Assembly: GCF_000968375.1 (NCBI RefSeq)
Contig: NZ_CP009933.1
Coordinates: 2,108,001-2,172,000, forward strand
Length of the DNA: 64,000 nt
Source: Clostridium scatologenes
Lineage (GTDB): Bacteria; Bacillota; Clostridia; Clostridiales; Clostridiaceae
Direction of reading: 5' to 3'
Below, in pieces: positions 46,266-56,146 of the stretch. How positions within the stretch are numbered: the first letter of the stretch is position 1; each line of letters starts with the position of its first letter. Made by a program: the position numbers and the translations under genes. The notes beneath the pieces were generated by a model, which searched no databases, was not told where the DNA came from, and saw nothing but the letters and a program-made list of their open reading frames with translations.

Positions 46266-47426
46266 TTATAAATAATTTTTAACTTTCACAATTTGTCCAT
46301 TTTCTATATATACTCTTGGAACTCTCTTACTTACCATACAAAGCACTTCATTTTTTATTGTACCTAAAATCTTTGCCATATCATCAGCATCAAATTTAGA
46401 ATTATTTTGTCTTCCCATAAGTATTACTTCATCTCCAATTTTTACATCTTCAATATCTGTAACATCAACCATACATTGATCCATACAAATATTACCTACA
46501 ACTGGTGCAAACTTACCATTTATTATTACTTTTGCTTTTCCAGATAACATTCTAGTGTATCCATCAGCATATCCAACTGGCAATGTAGCTATAATACTTT
46601 TTCTCTCTGTTTTAAACTTTCTTCCATAGCCCACATATTGACCTTCATTCAATACTTTTAAGTGTACAATATTAGCTTTCCATGTCATTACAGGCTTAAT
46701 ATCTAATTTACTTTTATCCACTTCATCTGAGGGATAATATCCATAAAGTATTATTCCTGGTCTTACTCCATCACAATAAGCTTCGGGCATTTCCATTATT
46801 GCTGCACTATTACAAATATCTTTAATTTCAATATTTAATCCTTTTTCCTCTAATTCACTAATAAACAACTTATATTTATTAAATTGAAGATAAGAATATT
46901 TTTTGTCTTTCTCATCCGCTGTGGAAAAATGTGAAAAAATACCTTCAATTTTAATATTAGAAAGTTTACTTATTTTTGCCGCTTCCTCTACACTTGCTTT
47001 TGTTGGAAGAAATCCAATCCTCCCCATTCCAGTATCTACAGCCAAATGTACTCTTACTGTTTTATTTTTATTTTTTGCACATTCAGATAAACTTTTGGCA
47101 TAATTATATGAGAATACTACTGGTTCTAAATCATAGTCAATAATATCAGAAAATAAGGTCTCTGGAGTAACACCTAAAATATTAATTGGACAAGTAATTC
47201 CTTTTTTTCTTAACTCTATACCTTCACTTAAAACCGCTACCGATAATCTTGTTGCTCCATTTTTAAGCAATACTTTTGAAACTTCTAATGATCCATGACC
47301 ATATGCATCTGCTTTAACTATACCAAAAATTTCCTTAGTCATTGATTTATCTCTTATGTTTTTCATATTATATGCTAAATTATCTAGATCTATTTCTACC
47401 CATACAGGTCTATAATTTCTAAACAT
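46266..47426 (-). CDS. alr: Alanine racemase
   Basis: 386 residues, fold-type III PLP enzyme. The PLP lysine is Lys38 in FGIVKADAYGHG. LAVDTGMGRIGF, the catalytic Tyr in VGYGRKF and LPVGYADGYTR, and VGNICMDQCMVDVTD are all standard. It interconverts L- and D-alanine for cell wall or catabolism. It is the last gene of the same-strand cluster with peptidases and an N-acylamino acid racemase, which suggests a catabolic rather than housekeeping copy. RBS AGAGAGAGGG is 7 bases before the ATG. Confidence 0.92.
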   Translation of the reverse strand: MFRNYRPVWVEIDLDNLAYNMKNIRDKSMTKEIFGIVKADAYGHGSLEVSKVLLKNGATRLSVAVLSEGIELRKKGITCPINILGVTPETLFSDIIDYDLEPVVFSYNYAKSLSECAKNKNKTVRVHLAVDTGMGRIGFLPTKASVEEAAKISKLSNIKIEGIFSHFSTADEKDKKYSYLQFNKYKLFISELEEKGLNIEIKDICNSAAIMEMPEAYCDGVRPGIILYGYYPSDEVDKSKLDIKPVMTWKANIVHLKVLNEGQYVGYGRKFKTERKSIIATLPVGYADGYTRMLSGKAKVIINGKFAPVVGNICMDQCMVDVTDIEDVKIGDEVILMGRQNNSKFDADDMAKILGTIKNEVLCMVSKRVPRVYIENGQIVKVKNYL

Positions 47427-47468
47427 ATTAAAACCCTCTCTCTTTTATTTATAATAAATTTATAAAAA

Positions 47469-48779
47469 CTAAAAAAATGTCAGTTTAATAAGTCTGCTAG
47501 GTCTTCCAGTATTATAAACCATCTTTTTTCCAATAGTTTCACAAAAATCGTATAACTCTAACTTTTGAAGAAATCTATCCATGCTACGTTTATTTATCTC
47601 ACACAAATTTGCAAGTTCATTAGAATAAAATGTATAATTATCACACTTTTCTGCAGCATTATAAATTTTATATATAGTATTTATACTTATTCCCGTTTTT
47701 TCTGATATATTGGATAATCTTTTATCTATAAAATTTTCGCATTTTTCCATCTTATTATTCAACGGACCTCTAATATCACCATTTTCATATACAACAAATC
47801 CTGTATTTCCTCCCATTTTAATAGCTTTATTTAGACCCAAGTAGGCATTAAATTTAGCACTTTGTGCAGTACCACCATATCCTATTCCCAAACTTATTGT
47901 TTTGAATACTTTCTCTTCGACTAACTCAAATAAATAAATATTTTCATAGTTATTTGTCACTGTTTCAAAAACTTTTTTTGTTGTAAAAATCATATACTCT
48001 TCATGATTTACTTCAACTACAGCAGCCTTTATTTTAGATGCAAACAAATACACGCATTTAGATATACTCATTCTATCAACAAAATTTTGATATTCATCGT
48101 CTTTAATGACTGAATGTTCATTAGGAAAATCTATTTGTACTGCCATAACTACAATTTGACTATCTCTATTTCCTTGAGCTAAATACTCTAATCTTAATTT
48201 TTCAACAGCAGCAAGTATGACAGTTTTTACAGGACTTGCCAAAATACAAGGAATTTTCTTCTCTTCAAGTTTTTCATAAATTTCAACTAAACCAGTAATA
48301 CAACAGGATACTTTTTTAGAATAATAATTGTTGCAATGGAATCTATATACATAATCTATATAGTTATTATCTGTTAATTTTTGTTCAGCCACAAAACACC
48401 TTAGTCCTTCTCGTTTAAATCCTATTTCTTCATAAACTTCATGCAAAAAATCTCTATCAAAAGTATCAAAACTAATAGATAATATATCATGTTTTTTTAA
48501 AGCTGAAGCTTTTAGTAACGAACTCAATAATGTACTTCCATGCCTAGGAAGATACTCCCATACAATATTCTGCTTTATCAATTTTTCTGAAAGTTTAAAT
48601 GGCGTTTTTCCAGAAAATATTAGAGCATCTAAATTTGATTGATACTTTTGAACTATATCAGGTGCTTCGGCAGCTTCTTTGTATACTAAATTTACTAGCT
48701 CTATTCTAGGATAGTTTTTTTTAACAACTACATGTACTTTATTTACAAATTGTTCCGGACCAATAATACCTAATTTCAT
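47469..48779 (-). CDS. Transcriptional regulator with degenerate GGDEF-like domain and C-terminal HTH
   Basis: 436 residues from the ATG at 48779, 6 bases after GGAGGAGGAAG; the frame extends upstream but without a ribosome site. The N-terminal 110 residues (KLGIIGPEQFVNKV...) resemble the PrpR-type sensory fold. A central part ends with SLGIGYGGTAQSAKFNAYLGL, like the end of a GGDEF domain but with no GGDEF signature, so it is not a cyclase. The last about 80 residues form a winged helix-turn-helix (FYSNELANLCEINKRSMDRFLQKL). It sits inside the peptide/N-acyl amino acid cluster and probably regulates it. I do not recognise a named family. Confidence 0.65.
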   Translation of the reverse strand: MKLGIIGPEQFVNKVHVVVKKNYPRIELVNLVYKEAAEAPDIVQKYQSNLDALIFSGKTPFKLSEKLIKQNIVWEYLPRHGSTLLSSLLKASALKKHDILSISFDTFDRDFLHEVYEEIGFKREGLRCFVAEQKLTDNNYIDYVYRFHCNNYYSKKVSCCITGLVEIYEKLEEKKIPCILASPVKTVILAAVEKLRLEYLAQGNRDSQIVVMAVQIDFPNEHSVIKDDEYQNFVDRMSISKCVYLFASKIKAAVVEVNHEEYMIFTTKKVFETVTNNYENIYLFELVEEKVFKTISLGIGYGGTAQSAKFNAYLGLNKAIKMGGNTGFVVYENGDIRGPLNNKMEKCENFIDKRLSNISEKTGISINTIYKIYNAAEKCDNYTFYSNELANLCEINKRSMDRFLQKLELYDFCETIGKKMVYNTGRPSRLIKLTFF

Positions 48780-48900
48780 AGGTCTTCCTCCTCCTTCTTC
48801 AGAGATAATAAGTTTAAAAGTACATATATAATATAATATTTTTATTACTAAAAGCAATTTAATTTGAAATTTTATATCATTAATAAAAATTTACTTTGAA

Positions 48901-49593
48901 CTACTTTTTCACATTAGAAACATCTTTATTTTTATCCAAAATATGAAATACTCTAGCTGTAAGTATTCCACTTAAAACTATAATAATTGTAAGGAATGAA
49001 GCATCTATCTTCAACTTGCCTCCAATTAACATAAGCATAAATCCTACTACTAAGGTTCCAATACCTACTTTAATGTTTTTACGTGACATTTCTATATATA
49101 CAGCTCCAAACAATGCAGGAAGAATGTATTTGAAGGAGTCTATAACAAATTTAGGTAAAATAGCTAATACTCGAGAACCAACAAATGTAAAAATTGTAAT
49201 AAAAGCAATAGAAACCAAAACTGAACAAGCTACTCCCATTGTTGACATAACATCTCCTTTTTCAGTTCCTGCTTCAACACCTGATACTTCTTGAGCCATT
49301 GTAACTGCTGGAAGCCTAATATCACCAACACTTCCTGCCAGCCATGCAATATATGTTCCACTTGTTCCCAAAATGCTATAATATGCTATTGGTTGTACAA
49401 TCCATGATATACCGAATGTACCAGCAGCTAATCCCCATATTTTTAAAATATCTTTTCCCGAAGGAACTGCTCCATAAGCAATCCACAAATATATAGCAGG
49501 AATGAAGTTAGCTACAATTGCAAAACATGTACTAATTATACCTATTCTTATAAATTTTTTATTTAAATCAACTGGTTGGTCAATTTTACTCAT
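48901..49593 (-). CDS. Small multi-pass membrane protein, putative transporter half 1
   Basis: 230 residues with about five or six membrane helices and conserved-looking polar loops (SGTYIAWLAGSVGDIRLPAVTMAQ and VEAGTEKGDVMSTMG). It is encoded 33 bases after the next gene product, another small membrane protein of the same size, and downstream of an M20 peptidase. I do not recognise the family with certainty; the pairing suggests two halves of one carrier for peptides or acylated amino acids. RBS AAAGGAGG precedes the ATG. Confidence 0.55.
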   Translation of the reverse strand: MSKIDQPVDLNKKFIRIGIISTCFAIVANFIPAIYLWIAYGAVPSGKDILKIWGLAAGTFGISWIVQPIAYYSILGTSGTYIAWLAGSVGDIRLPAVTMAQEVSGVEAGTEKGDVMSTMGVACSVLVSIAFITIFTFVGSRVLAILPKFVIDSFKYILPALFGAVYIEMSRKNIKVGIGTLVVGFMLMLIGGKLKIDASFLTIIIVLSGILTARVFHILDKNKDVSNVKK

Positions 49594-49625
49594 TATAATT
49601 TCCTCCTTTAGATAACCATAAAAAT

Positions 49626-50333
49626 TTAATATAAAGCATGTGTAGCTATCATTCCTACTAACATAGCAATTCCTAAAGATAATTCTTTAAGTCTCGGATG
49701 ATTTTTAAATAATTTTGCCATAATTAGTACAGAAGCGCCTGAAATAAGAGCTGCAACTAGATAATCTTTCTTAAGTGCTGCCTTAACAACTATTTGATTT
49801 GATAACAAATATGCAAATAATCCTATAGTTGCTCCAAACATTAAAGATTTTATCCATTTAGGATTATATTTCGAATATAAAGTTTTAACAGTTCCACTCA
49901 TTTTATGTGTAAGAACTAAAACAACTATTAACCACCCTAAGTCATTTAAAGCCATACCCCATATAGAGTAAGCAAAGGCTTTTAATCCAAATGCAGAAGA
50001 TGATGGAGATACTCCAAGTATTCCAGATGCTAATGTAACCATTGATAATTCCGTACGTGCTGCTCCAACATCACTTAATCGCATCCATGTAGTAGGAGCA
50101 CCAATAACTGTAATCAAAGACATTAAAATAATAGCAGGTGAAAAAGATGGTCCAATTGAAGTAATAATAGCCGAACGCATACCACTTATATATTTATCTC
50201 TTGGAATTTCTAATCTTTTCGCTTCCTTTAAAGCAGCTCTTAAAAAGACTAAACTTTGAGTAACAATTACAATAACAGTAAAACTTGATGCTATCCATAA
50301 ACCTGGACTATTCATTATGTTCTTTAACTCCAT
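49626..50333 (-). CDS. Small multi-pass membrane protein (DUF5058-like), putative transporter half 2
   Basis: 235 residues with six predicted helices. MNSPGLWIASSFTVIVIVTQS at the N-terminus and the SIGPSFSPAIILMSLI segment resemble DUF5058 proteins, which are commonly encoded beside M20 peptidases; this naming is from memory and tentative. RBS AGGAGGAT lies before the ATG. Likely works with the preceding membrane protein as a two-component carrier. Substrate unknown. Confidence 0.55.
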   Translation of the reverse strand: MELKNIMNSPGLWIASSFTVIVIVTQSLVFLRAALKEAKRLEIPRDKYISGMRSAIITSIGPSFSPAIILMSLITVIGAPTTWMRLSDVGAARTELSMVTLASGILGVSPSSSAFGLKAFAYSIWGMALNDLGWLIVVLVLTHKMSGTVKTLYSKYNPKWIKSLMFGATIGLFAYLLSNQIVVKAALKKDYLVAALISGASVLIMAKLFKNHPRLKELSLGIAMLVGMIATHALY

Positions 50334-50495
50334 AAACTTATCCTCCTAATATTGCCTAAAATTTTATAAATATTTCACCACATTCTGATTACATATATAG
50401 GAACCGGAGTCATATATCTACATAATTATAAAATAATTTTTAAGCTATAACTCCGACTTCCTCATTTAACTACTACTATACATTACTTATTTATT

Positions 50496-51647
50496 TTAAA
50501 AAGCAACTATACTACAAGCAAGAAGTTTAGCACGTTCATTTAAACTATAAACTTGAATATATTCACGCTCCCCATGATTTAATTCACCGCGAGCTCCCAT
50601 AGCACAAACTGATGGAACTCCAGCCATAGTAGTCCAGCAAGCATCAGAACCTCCTCCTACAAAAATTGGTTTTATTTCTGGTTCTATGCCAAGCTTACGA
50701 CCTTGTTCTTGAACTACTTTAAAAAGCTTCATTCCTTCTTCTGTTTGTTCCATAGGCATAAATGAAACCTTTTCATGAGAAATAGTAGTTTCAGTTCCTG
50801 GTACATATGTTTTTTCTGCAACTTTCTTCAAGTCATTAAGGGCTTTCTCACCTTGTTCACATGTTTTAAATCTTATATCTATTTTAGCTTGTGCTTCCCC
50901 AGCAACAGCATTAGCTACTGTACCTCCTTTAATAACACCTACATTATATGTTATACCTGATTCATAATCCGTTAGATTATGTAAGTCCACAATTTTATGA
51001 GCTAATTCTAAAACTGCAGAAGCTCCTTTTTGAGGATCCTTGCCAGCATGTACATCTATTCCTTTTACTGCCATGTAAGGATACATTACACCTTTTCTAG
51101 CTACAACTACAGCTCCATCATCTGAACCAGTTTCCATATTAAATACGGCATCTTTACCCTTTGACTCTTTGGTAAATAATTCTGGTGTATTTAGCACTGG
51201 ATGACCCGATTCTTCATCCCCACAGAAAAGCACAGTAATATTTTTTTCATTCCAATCTAAGTCGCTAAGCGCCTTAAGCGCTGAAAGTGCTATAACTACA
51301 CCACCTTTCATATCTAAAACACCAGGTCCATAAGCCTTGCCATCTTTAATAGTGAAAGGTCTTTTTGCTGCTGTTCCTTTTGAAAAGACAGTATCTATAT
51401 GACCTATTACCATTGCATTTTTCTTTCCAGTACCTTCTTTACGAGCTAAAACATGAGTACACACGCCCGGATGTTCTAAATATTCAACTTTAAATCCAAT
51501 ACTATTTAATATATTTCCCACAGCATGTGCAACCTTGTCTATTCCTTCTGGATTGTCACGACCCGAATCAATGTTAACCAATTTTTCTAATAATGAAACC
51601 ATGTCATTATTGTATTCATCAACCTTTTTGCTAATCTTCTCTATCAT
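50496..51647 (-). CDS. M20-family metallopeptidase (carboxypeptidase G2/deacylase-like)
   Basis: 383 residues from the ATG at 51647, 8 bases after GAGGAGG. Zinc ligands and catalytic residues are visible: GHIDTVF (His83, Asp85), GVLDMKGG (Asp112), CGDEESG (Glu145, Glu146), a later GGGSDACW and a C-terminal His (LNHGE). The glutamate-carboxypeptidase-like wording fits enzymes that hydrolyse N-acyl amino acids or peptides with C-terminal Glu. It sits next to an N-acylamino acid racemase-like gene, so release of free L-amino acids from the racemised N-acyl form is the best inference. Confidence 0.85.
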   Translation of the reverse strand: MIEKISKKVDEYNNDMVSLLEKLVNIDSGRDNPEGIDKVAHAVGNILNSIGFKVEYLEHPGVCTHVLARKEGTGKKNAMVIGHIDTVFSKGTAAKRPFTIKDGKAYGPGVLDMKGGVVIALSALKALSDLDWNEKNITVLFCGDEESGHPVLNTPELFTKESKGKDAVFNMETGSDDGAVVVARKGVMYPYMAVKGIDVHAGKDPQKGASAVLELAHKIVDLHNLTDYESGITYNVGVIKGGTVANAVAGEAQAKIDIRFKTCEQGEKALNDLKKVAEKTYVPGTETTISHEKVSFMPMEQTEEGMKLFKVVQEQGRKLGIEPEIKPIFVGGGSDACWTTMAGVPSVCAMGARGELNHGEREYIQVYSLNERAKLLACSIVAF

Positions 51648-51695
51648 TTTTTTGCTCCTCCTCTTGCCTTCAGACATTATGAATATTTAAATATT

Positions 51696-52814
51696 TTATT
51701 TGATTTTTTTGCTATAAACAGCTTTTTTAACTGTAAACTTGTCCATATAATAAGTATCTGGATCAAATCCAATACCATTCCCCCTTGGAACATCAATAAA
51801 TGTACCATCAAGCTTAATCATTGGATTGATAATATCATGTGCATAATAACGTTCTGATGCTGCAATATCATTCGGTAACGTATATCCCTGTAGTGTTGCT
51901 ACTGCAATATTGTGAGCTCTAGCGATTCCAGAATCCAACATTCCACCACACCAAATACCAATGCCATTATCATAACCTAACTTTTGAATCTTTTTAGCTT
52001 CAGTAAGTCCTCCAACTCTAGCTACTTTAATATTAATGATTCCACAGCTTTTAAGTTTAATAGCCTTTCTAGCATCTTCCAGTGTTAAAATGCTTTCATC
52101 CAAACAAATTTTTGTTTTTATTTGGGACTGCAATTCAGCATGGTCAACTATATCATCATGAGCTAAAGGCTGTTCAATCATTATTAACCCAAGTTCATCT
52201 AACTTTTTAAATGTATCAACATCAGCTAATGTGTATGCTGAGTTAGCATCAGCCATTAACATTATATCTCCAAATTTCTTTCTAACAGCTGTCATATACT
52301 CTACATCTTTACCAGGTTTAATTTTAATTTTAATTCTACGATAACCATCTTCAATATATCCTTTAACTGCATCTAATAAGCTTTGAACATCTTTTTGAAT
52401 TCCAATGCTAACTCCTGTTTCAACTTTATCTTTAGTACCACCTAAAGCTTTAGCTAGTGCTAACTTGTTTTCCTTTGCATATAAATCCCAAAGTGCACAA
52501 TTAATTGATGATTTTGCCATATTATTGAGATGATATCTTGAAAATAACTTAGTTGTTTCATCTGGATGTTCTATTGTAGCTGCTAATGTTTCTGGAATTA
52601 AAATATTTTCTAATAGTGACCAGGCACCACCCATAAATTCTTGATTATAATATGGTCTTTCAAAGGTTGAACACTCACCATATCCAATGTTTCCATCCTC
52701 ATCATGGATTTCAACAATTAAACAATTTTTAAATTTCATTGAATCAAAACTTGTTTCAAATGCTTTTTTTAATGGCATTTGAATTTGTCTCATTACTATT
52801 TCGTTAATTTTCAC
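51696..52814 (-). CDS. Enolase-superfamily N-acylamino acid racemase / o-succinylbenzoate synthase-like
   Basis: 372 residues. The barrel residues sit at Lys162/Lys164 (RRIKIKIKPG), Asp189 (ADANS), Glu214 (IEQPL), Asp239 (CLDES) and Lys263 (NIKVAR), which agrees with the numbering of characterised N-succinylamino acid racemases; GGMLDSGIARAHNIA is the MenC/NSAR C-terminal motif. It racemises N-acyl amino acids by proton transfer between the two lysines. No men genes are nearby, so menaquinone synthesis is unlikely. Dipeptide epimerase activity is the alternative. RBS AAAGGAGTGG lies 7 bases before the ATG. Confidence 0.85.
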   Translation of the reverse strand: MKINEIVMRQIQMPLKKAFETSFDSMKFKNCLIVEIHDEDGNIGYGECSTFERPYYNQEFMGGAWSLLENILIPETLAATIEHPDETTKLFSRYHLNNMAKSSINCALWDLYAKENKLALAKALGGTKDKVETGVSIGIQKDVQSLLDAVKGYIEDGYRRIKIKIKPGKDVEYMTAVRKKFGDIMLMADANSAYTLADVDTFKKLDELGLIMIEQPLAHDDIVDHAELQSQIKTKICLDESILTLEDARKAIKLKSCGIINIKVARVGGLTEAKKIQKLGYDNGIGIWCGGMLDSGIARAHNIAVATLQGYTLPNDIAASERYYAHDIINPMIKLDGTFIDVPRGNGIGFDPDTYYMDKFTVKKAVYSKKIK

Positions 52815-52837
52815 AATATTTCCACTCCTTTCAAAAA

Positions 52838-54076
52838 TTATACTGTTTCTATTTCAAATTTCTCAGCATTTTCACACTTTTTTCTAATTTCATTGCTGTT
52901 CAATGTAAGTGAAGCAACAAATGCAATTCCTACTGAAAATACCAAAAATAAGAAAGCTGCGTTATATGACCCATTAAACATATCAACTAAGCACCCCATT
53001 GCAAGTGGAGAAATAAATCCCGCCAATTGACCTCCAAAATTCAACAATCCAATTGATGAACCATAATTGTCTTGTGTTATTATTTTGCTAAACAATGCAT
53101 ATGTTGATGCAAATGTAATTGACTTAAAGAAATAGGCAATTACTTCAAAAATAATAACTGAAGTAAGTGATTTGGCATTATACATTTCAAAAACAAATAT
53201 CATAGTTAATAAGCTTGAAAGTGCAATAATAAGTTTTTCTTTATTTTTAAAAAACCTATCCATAATCCATCCACTGCTAAAAGCCCCTATGCCTGCAGCA
53301 ATAAATGGAAGTGGAACCAAGTAAGAGATACTTTTTATGTTAATATGACGTATTTTTAATAGATAAGTTGGCATCCATGAATCCAGGCCTTTATTTACCA
53401 TACTAATTCCAAGTGTAATAATAATAAATTGCCACACCATTTTATTTGTAAGTATATTACTCAAATTAAATTTTTTGCTTACTTTCTTACTATCACTTTT
53501 AATCTTATTTTTCCTAATTGGCCGAACTACAATATAATAAACAATTACAAACGCAATACCCAAAATTCCAATTACATGAAAAGTTAATCTCCATCCAAAA
53601 GCAATAATAAGTGGTGCTACAATTACTGGAGCTATTGCACTACCAATATAGTTGGACGATAACATACTGGATGTCGCCTTCGAGCGATTTTTATATCCAA
53701 AAACTTCAGATGTTTCTGACAAACTTGCAGCTGTATAAGGCCCTTCACCTATTCCAAACATAAAACGGATTATAATCAATGATGTAAATGACCAAGAAAA
53801 CCCTGTAAACATAGTGAATATTGACCACATTACTATAGAAATAATTACCACTATTTTAGAACCAAATTTATCTGACAACCATCCTCCTGGAACTTGTATA
53901 AAAGCATAGCTAATATAAAAAGCACTCAAAACTAAACCTGATTGTGATGCATTTAATCCAAAATCTCTTGCTACAGATGAAATTGCAATATTCATTGCTG
54001 CTCTGTCAATATATAATATGCAATAAGCTATATATAACAGTGCAAATATCAAATACTTAGAATTCTTTTTCGTCAT
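52838..54076 (-). CDS. MFS transporter, anion:cation symporter (ACS)-like
   Basis: 412 residues with 12 membrane helices. YCILYIDRAAMNIAI in TM1 and GGWLSDKFGSK in loop 2-3 match the ACS group, and FGIGEGPYTAASLSETSEVF is its typical TM4 motif. Members import organic anions with protons or sodium. Located between the racemase and a dipeptidase, it probably brings N-acyl amino acids, dipeptides or a related anion into the cell. Confidence 0.82.
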   Translation of the reverse strand: MTKKNSKYLIFALLYIAYCILYIDRAAMNIAISSVARDFGLNASQSGLVLSAFYISYAFIQVPGGWLSDKFGSKIVVIISIVMWSIFTMFTGFSWSFTSLIIIRFMFGIGEGPYTAASLSETSEVFGYKNRSKATSSMLSSNYIGSAIAPVIVAPLIIAFGWRLTFHVIGILGIAFVIVYYIVVRPIRKNKIKSDSKKVSKKFNLSNILTNKMVWQFIIITLGISMVNKGLDSWMPTYLLKIRHINIKSISYLVPLPFIAAGIGAFSSGWIMDRFFKNKEKLIIALSSLLTMIFVFEMYNAKSLTSVIIFEVIAYFFKSITFASTYALFSKIITQDNYGSSIGLLNFGGQLAGFISPLAMGCLVDMFNGSYNAAFLFLVFSVGIAFVASLTLNSNEIRKKCENAEKFEIETV

Positions 54077-54142
54077 TCCAATTCAATCTCTCCCTTTCAT
54101 TTATACACATCTTTAAATTTAAAACGTCAATTTTCATAAGTA

Positions 54143-55501
54143 CTAAAAATCTTCTGCAAATTCTTTTATTAAGTAATAACTTGACTTAATACCATTAATA
54201 AATGCACATTTATCCATATTCTCATTAGGTGCATGATTATTTTGATCCGAATTTGCATACGGTATAGTTAATGTTGGTTTCTTTAAAATATCTGTCCATA
54301 CATAATTAGGAACTGTTCCAGCCATAACTGGTTCAATAATAACTTTTTTATTTGAAGCAGTTTCCAATGCTTTAATAGCTGTTTTAATATAAGGTGAATT
54401 TGAATCCGTCATAGTTGGTGGATATGATACAAATTCTTGTATAGCTGCAAATGGTGAAAATTCTTGCACCACTTTTTTTATATTAGACATGATTTCAGAA
54501 GGATTTTGCTTTCCCACTAAACGTATGTCAAATTTTGCAACAGCCTCACTAGGTATAATATTTTTAGTTCCTTCTCCAGAGTATCCTGAATAAATTCCGG
54601 AAACATTAAATGTTGGATTAAACATAAGTAGATTGTAATATTCCTGTTTATCAAATTTAATATTAGAAATACCAAATCTCTTTTCTACACTTGATTTGTC
54701 ATATGGTATTGCGTTTATCCATTTTTTCTCTAGATCAGTTGGCTCAAGGACATCGTCATAAAAATGTGGAATTATAATACAATCTTTATCAAATGAATAT
54801 AACTTGTTAATAATTTTGTTTAGCAGTATAACTGGATTTTTGACAATATTTCCAGCATTTCCAGAATGACTATCAAAATCAGATGTCTTTACTCTAATTT
54901 CAAAACAAATTAACCCTCTATTTCCTAGTCTCAAAACAGGTCGTCCAGATTCATGTATTGATCCATCAACTACCACAACAAGATCTGTATTTAAAAGAGC
55001 ATCACCGTATTCCTTTACAACATCAGGCAAATGCACACTTCCTTGCTCCTCTTCACCTTCAACAAGGAATTTTATATTAAAAGGAAATTTTTTATGTAAC
55101 TTTAAGTAGCTATACATACCTAAAATTTGTGCGATTAACTGTCCCTTATTATCACCAATACCGCGGGCATAAAACTTGCCATCTTTTTCTGTAAGTTTAA
55201 ATGGATCTGAATTCCACTTATCCACTGGATCTGGAGACATTACATCATAATGTCCGTAAAATAATACAGTAAATGGGCTTTCTCCAGGTATACTTGCATA
55301 TATTGCTGGATTTCCATTTGTCTTCAATATTTTAGTTTCAGTATTCAATAATTTACTAAAAAGCAATTGAACATACTCTATGGCATCTTCTATACCTTCA
55401 CCAGTTGAGCTCACACCCTTCTTAGCAATTAGTTCTGCAAGACTTTTCTGAAAAAAGTTAAAATTGTTTGAAATAAATTCATCAATGTCTATCAACTTCA
55501 A
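54143..55501 (-). CDS. M20-family dipeptidase-like metallopeptidase
   Basis: 452 residues. Metal site motifs are FYGHYDVMSPDP (His84, Asp86), GIGDNKGQ (Asp117) and VEGEEEQGS (Glu150/Glu151), with NNHAPNE supplying the last His. The GHYDV/GxxDNKG wording is that of the M20 dipeptidase branch (CNDP-like) with broad dipeptide or amidohydrolase activity. It is the first gene of the eight-gene minus-strand cluster. RBS AAAAGGGGGAG precedes the ATG. Confidence 0.83.
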   Translation of the reverse strand: MKLIDIDEFISNNFNFFQKSLAELIAKKGVSSTGEGIEDAIEYVQLLFSKLLNTETKILKTNGNPAIYASIPGESPFTVLFYGHYDVMSPDPVDKWNSDPFKLTEKDGKFYARGIGDNKGQLIAQILGMYSYLKLHKKFPFNIKFLVEGEEEQGSVHLPDVVKEYGDALLNTDLVVVVDGSIHESGRPVLRLGNRGLICFEIRVKTSDFDSHSGNAGNIVKNPVILLNKIINKLYSFDKDCIIIPHFYDDVLEPTDLEKKWINAIPYDKSSVEKRFGISNIKFDKQEYYNLLMFNPTFNVSGIYSGYSGEGTKNIIPSEAVAKFDIRLVGKQNPSEIMSNIKKVVQEFSPFAAIQEFVSYPPTMTDSNSPYIKTAIKALETASNKKVIIEPVMAGTVPNYVWTDILKKPTLTIPYANSDQNNHAPNENMDKCAFINGIKSSYYLIKEFAEDF

Positions 55502-56146
55502 ACTCCCCCTTTTAATTAAGCTTAATAATTCGAAAATTGTAATACGCTTTATCTAGACTAAAAGTCTCATACAATTTTAAAAAATCAATTAGATATCCTT
55601 AGATAAGTATTTTTGTGAATTTTCAATAATATATGCTGATAGGTAAATTATATTTATAAGTAAACAATTTAAAATTCACTAGATTAAAGTCCTTTAATCT
55701 AGTATTAATTTTAATATAAAAATTATGTCTCTAAAATGTCTTAAACTCGACTTAAACGCAAAATTTAGCATATTGAAAAAATTTATTATATTCTGAATTA
55801 AGCACGAACATTTTTTATTACTCTTAAAGGTATTGAAAATTCTTTAGGTATTGAATTTTTACAAATTCATTCTGATAATAATGAAATGTAACCATTATCA
55901 ATTGATATGTACTTGGTACTATGATTATTATTTAAGAAATATATTGTGAAAGAATTAAATTTTATGTAAAACTATAATAGAGATATGGATTTTTAACATA
56001 TCTCTATCACAATTAATAAAAATTAGTACTTATTTATCAAACTATAATATTTTTTCAAATTTATCTATACATTCAATACATTTATGCTTAAAAGCTTAAA
56101 ATAATATTAATTTCCACAAGATTTTACCGAATCTTTTAACATAAAT
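55502..56146. other. 645-base gap with two hairpins, no intact gene
   Basis: It contains a perfect stem ACTAGATTAAA/TTTAATCTAGT at about 55678-55703, a stem ATAGAGATATG/CATATCTCTAT at 55978-56008 (likely ending the activase transcript on the minus strand), and the duplicated 9-mer GGTATTGAA 18 bases apart near 55828-55855. A 24-codon open stretch at 55817-55891 looks faintly protein-like but has no start signal. Confidence 0.5.

Noticed and set aside
51696..52814. Assignment as menC of menaquinone synthesis
   Set aside because: No other men gene is near; flanking N-acyl hydrolase, peptidase and alanine racemase favour N-acylamino acid racemase or epimerase activity.
55817..55891. Short open stretch that reads like a protein fragment (KGIENSLGIEFLQIHSDNNEM begins after ITL)
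   Set aside because: Only 24 codons, no start or ribosome site, no family I recognise; could be a gene remnant but also an accident of the GGTATTGAA duplication.
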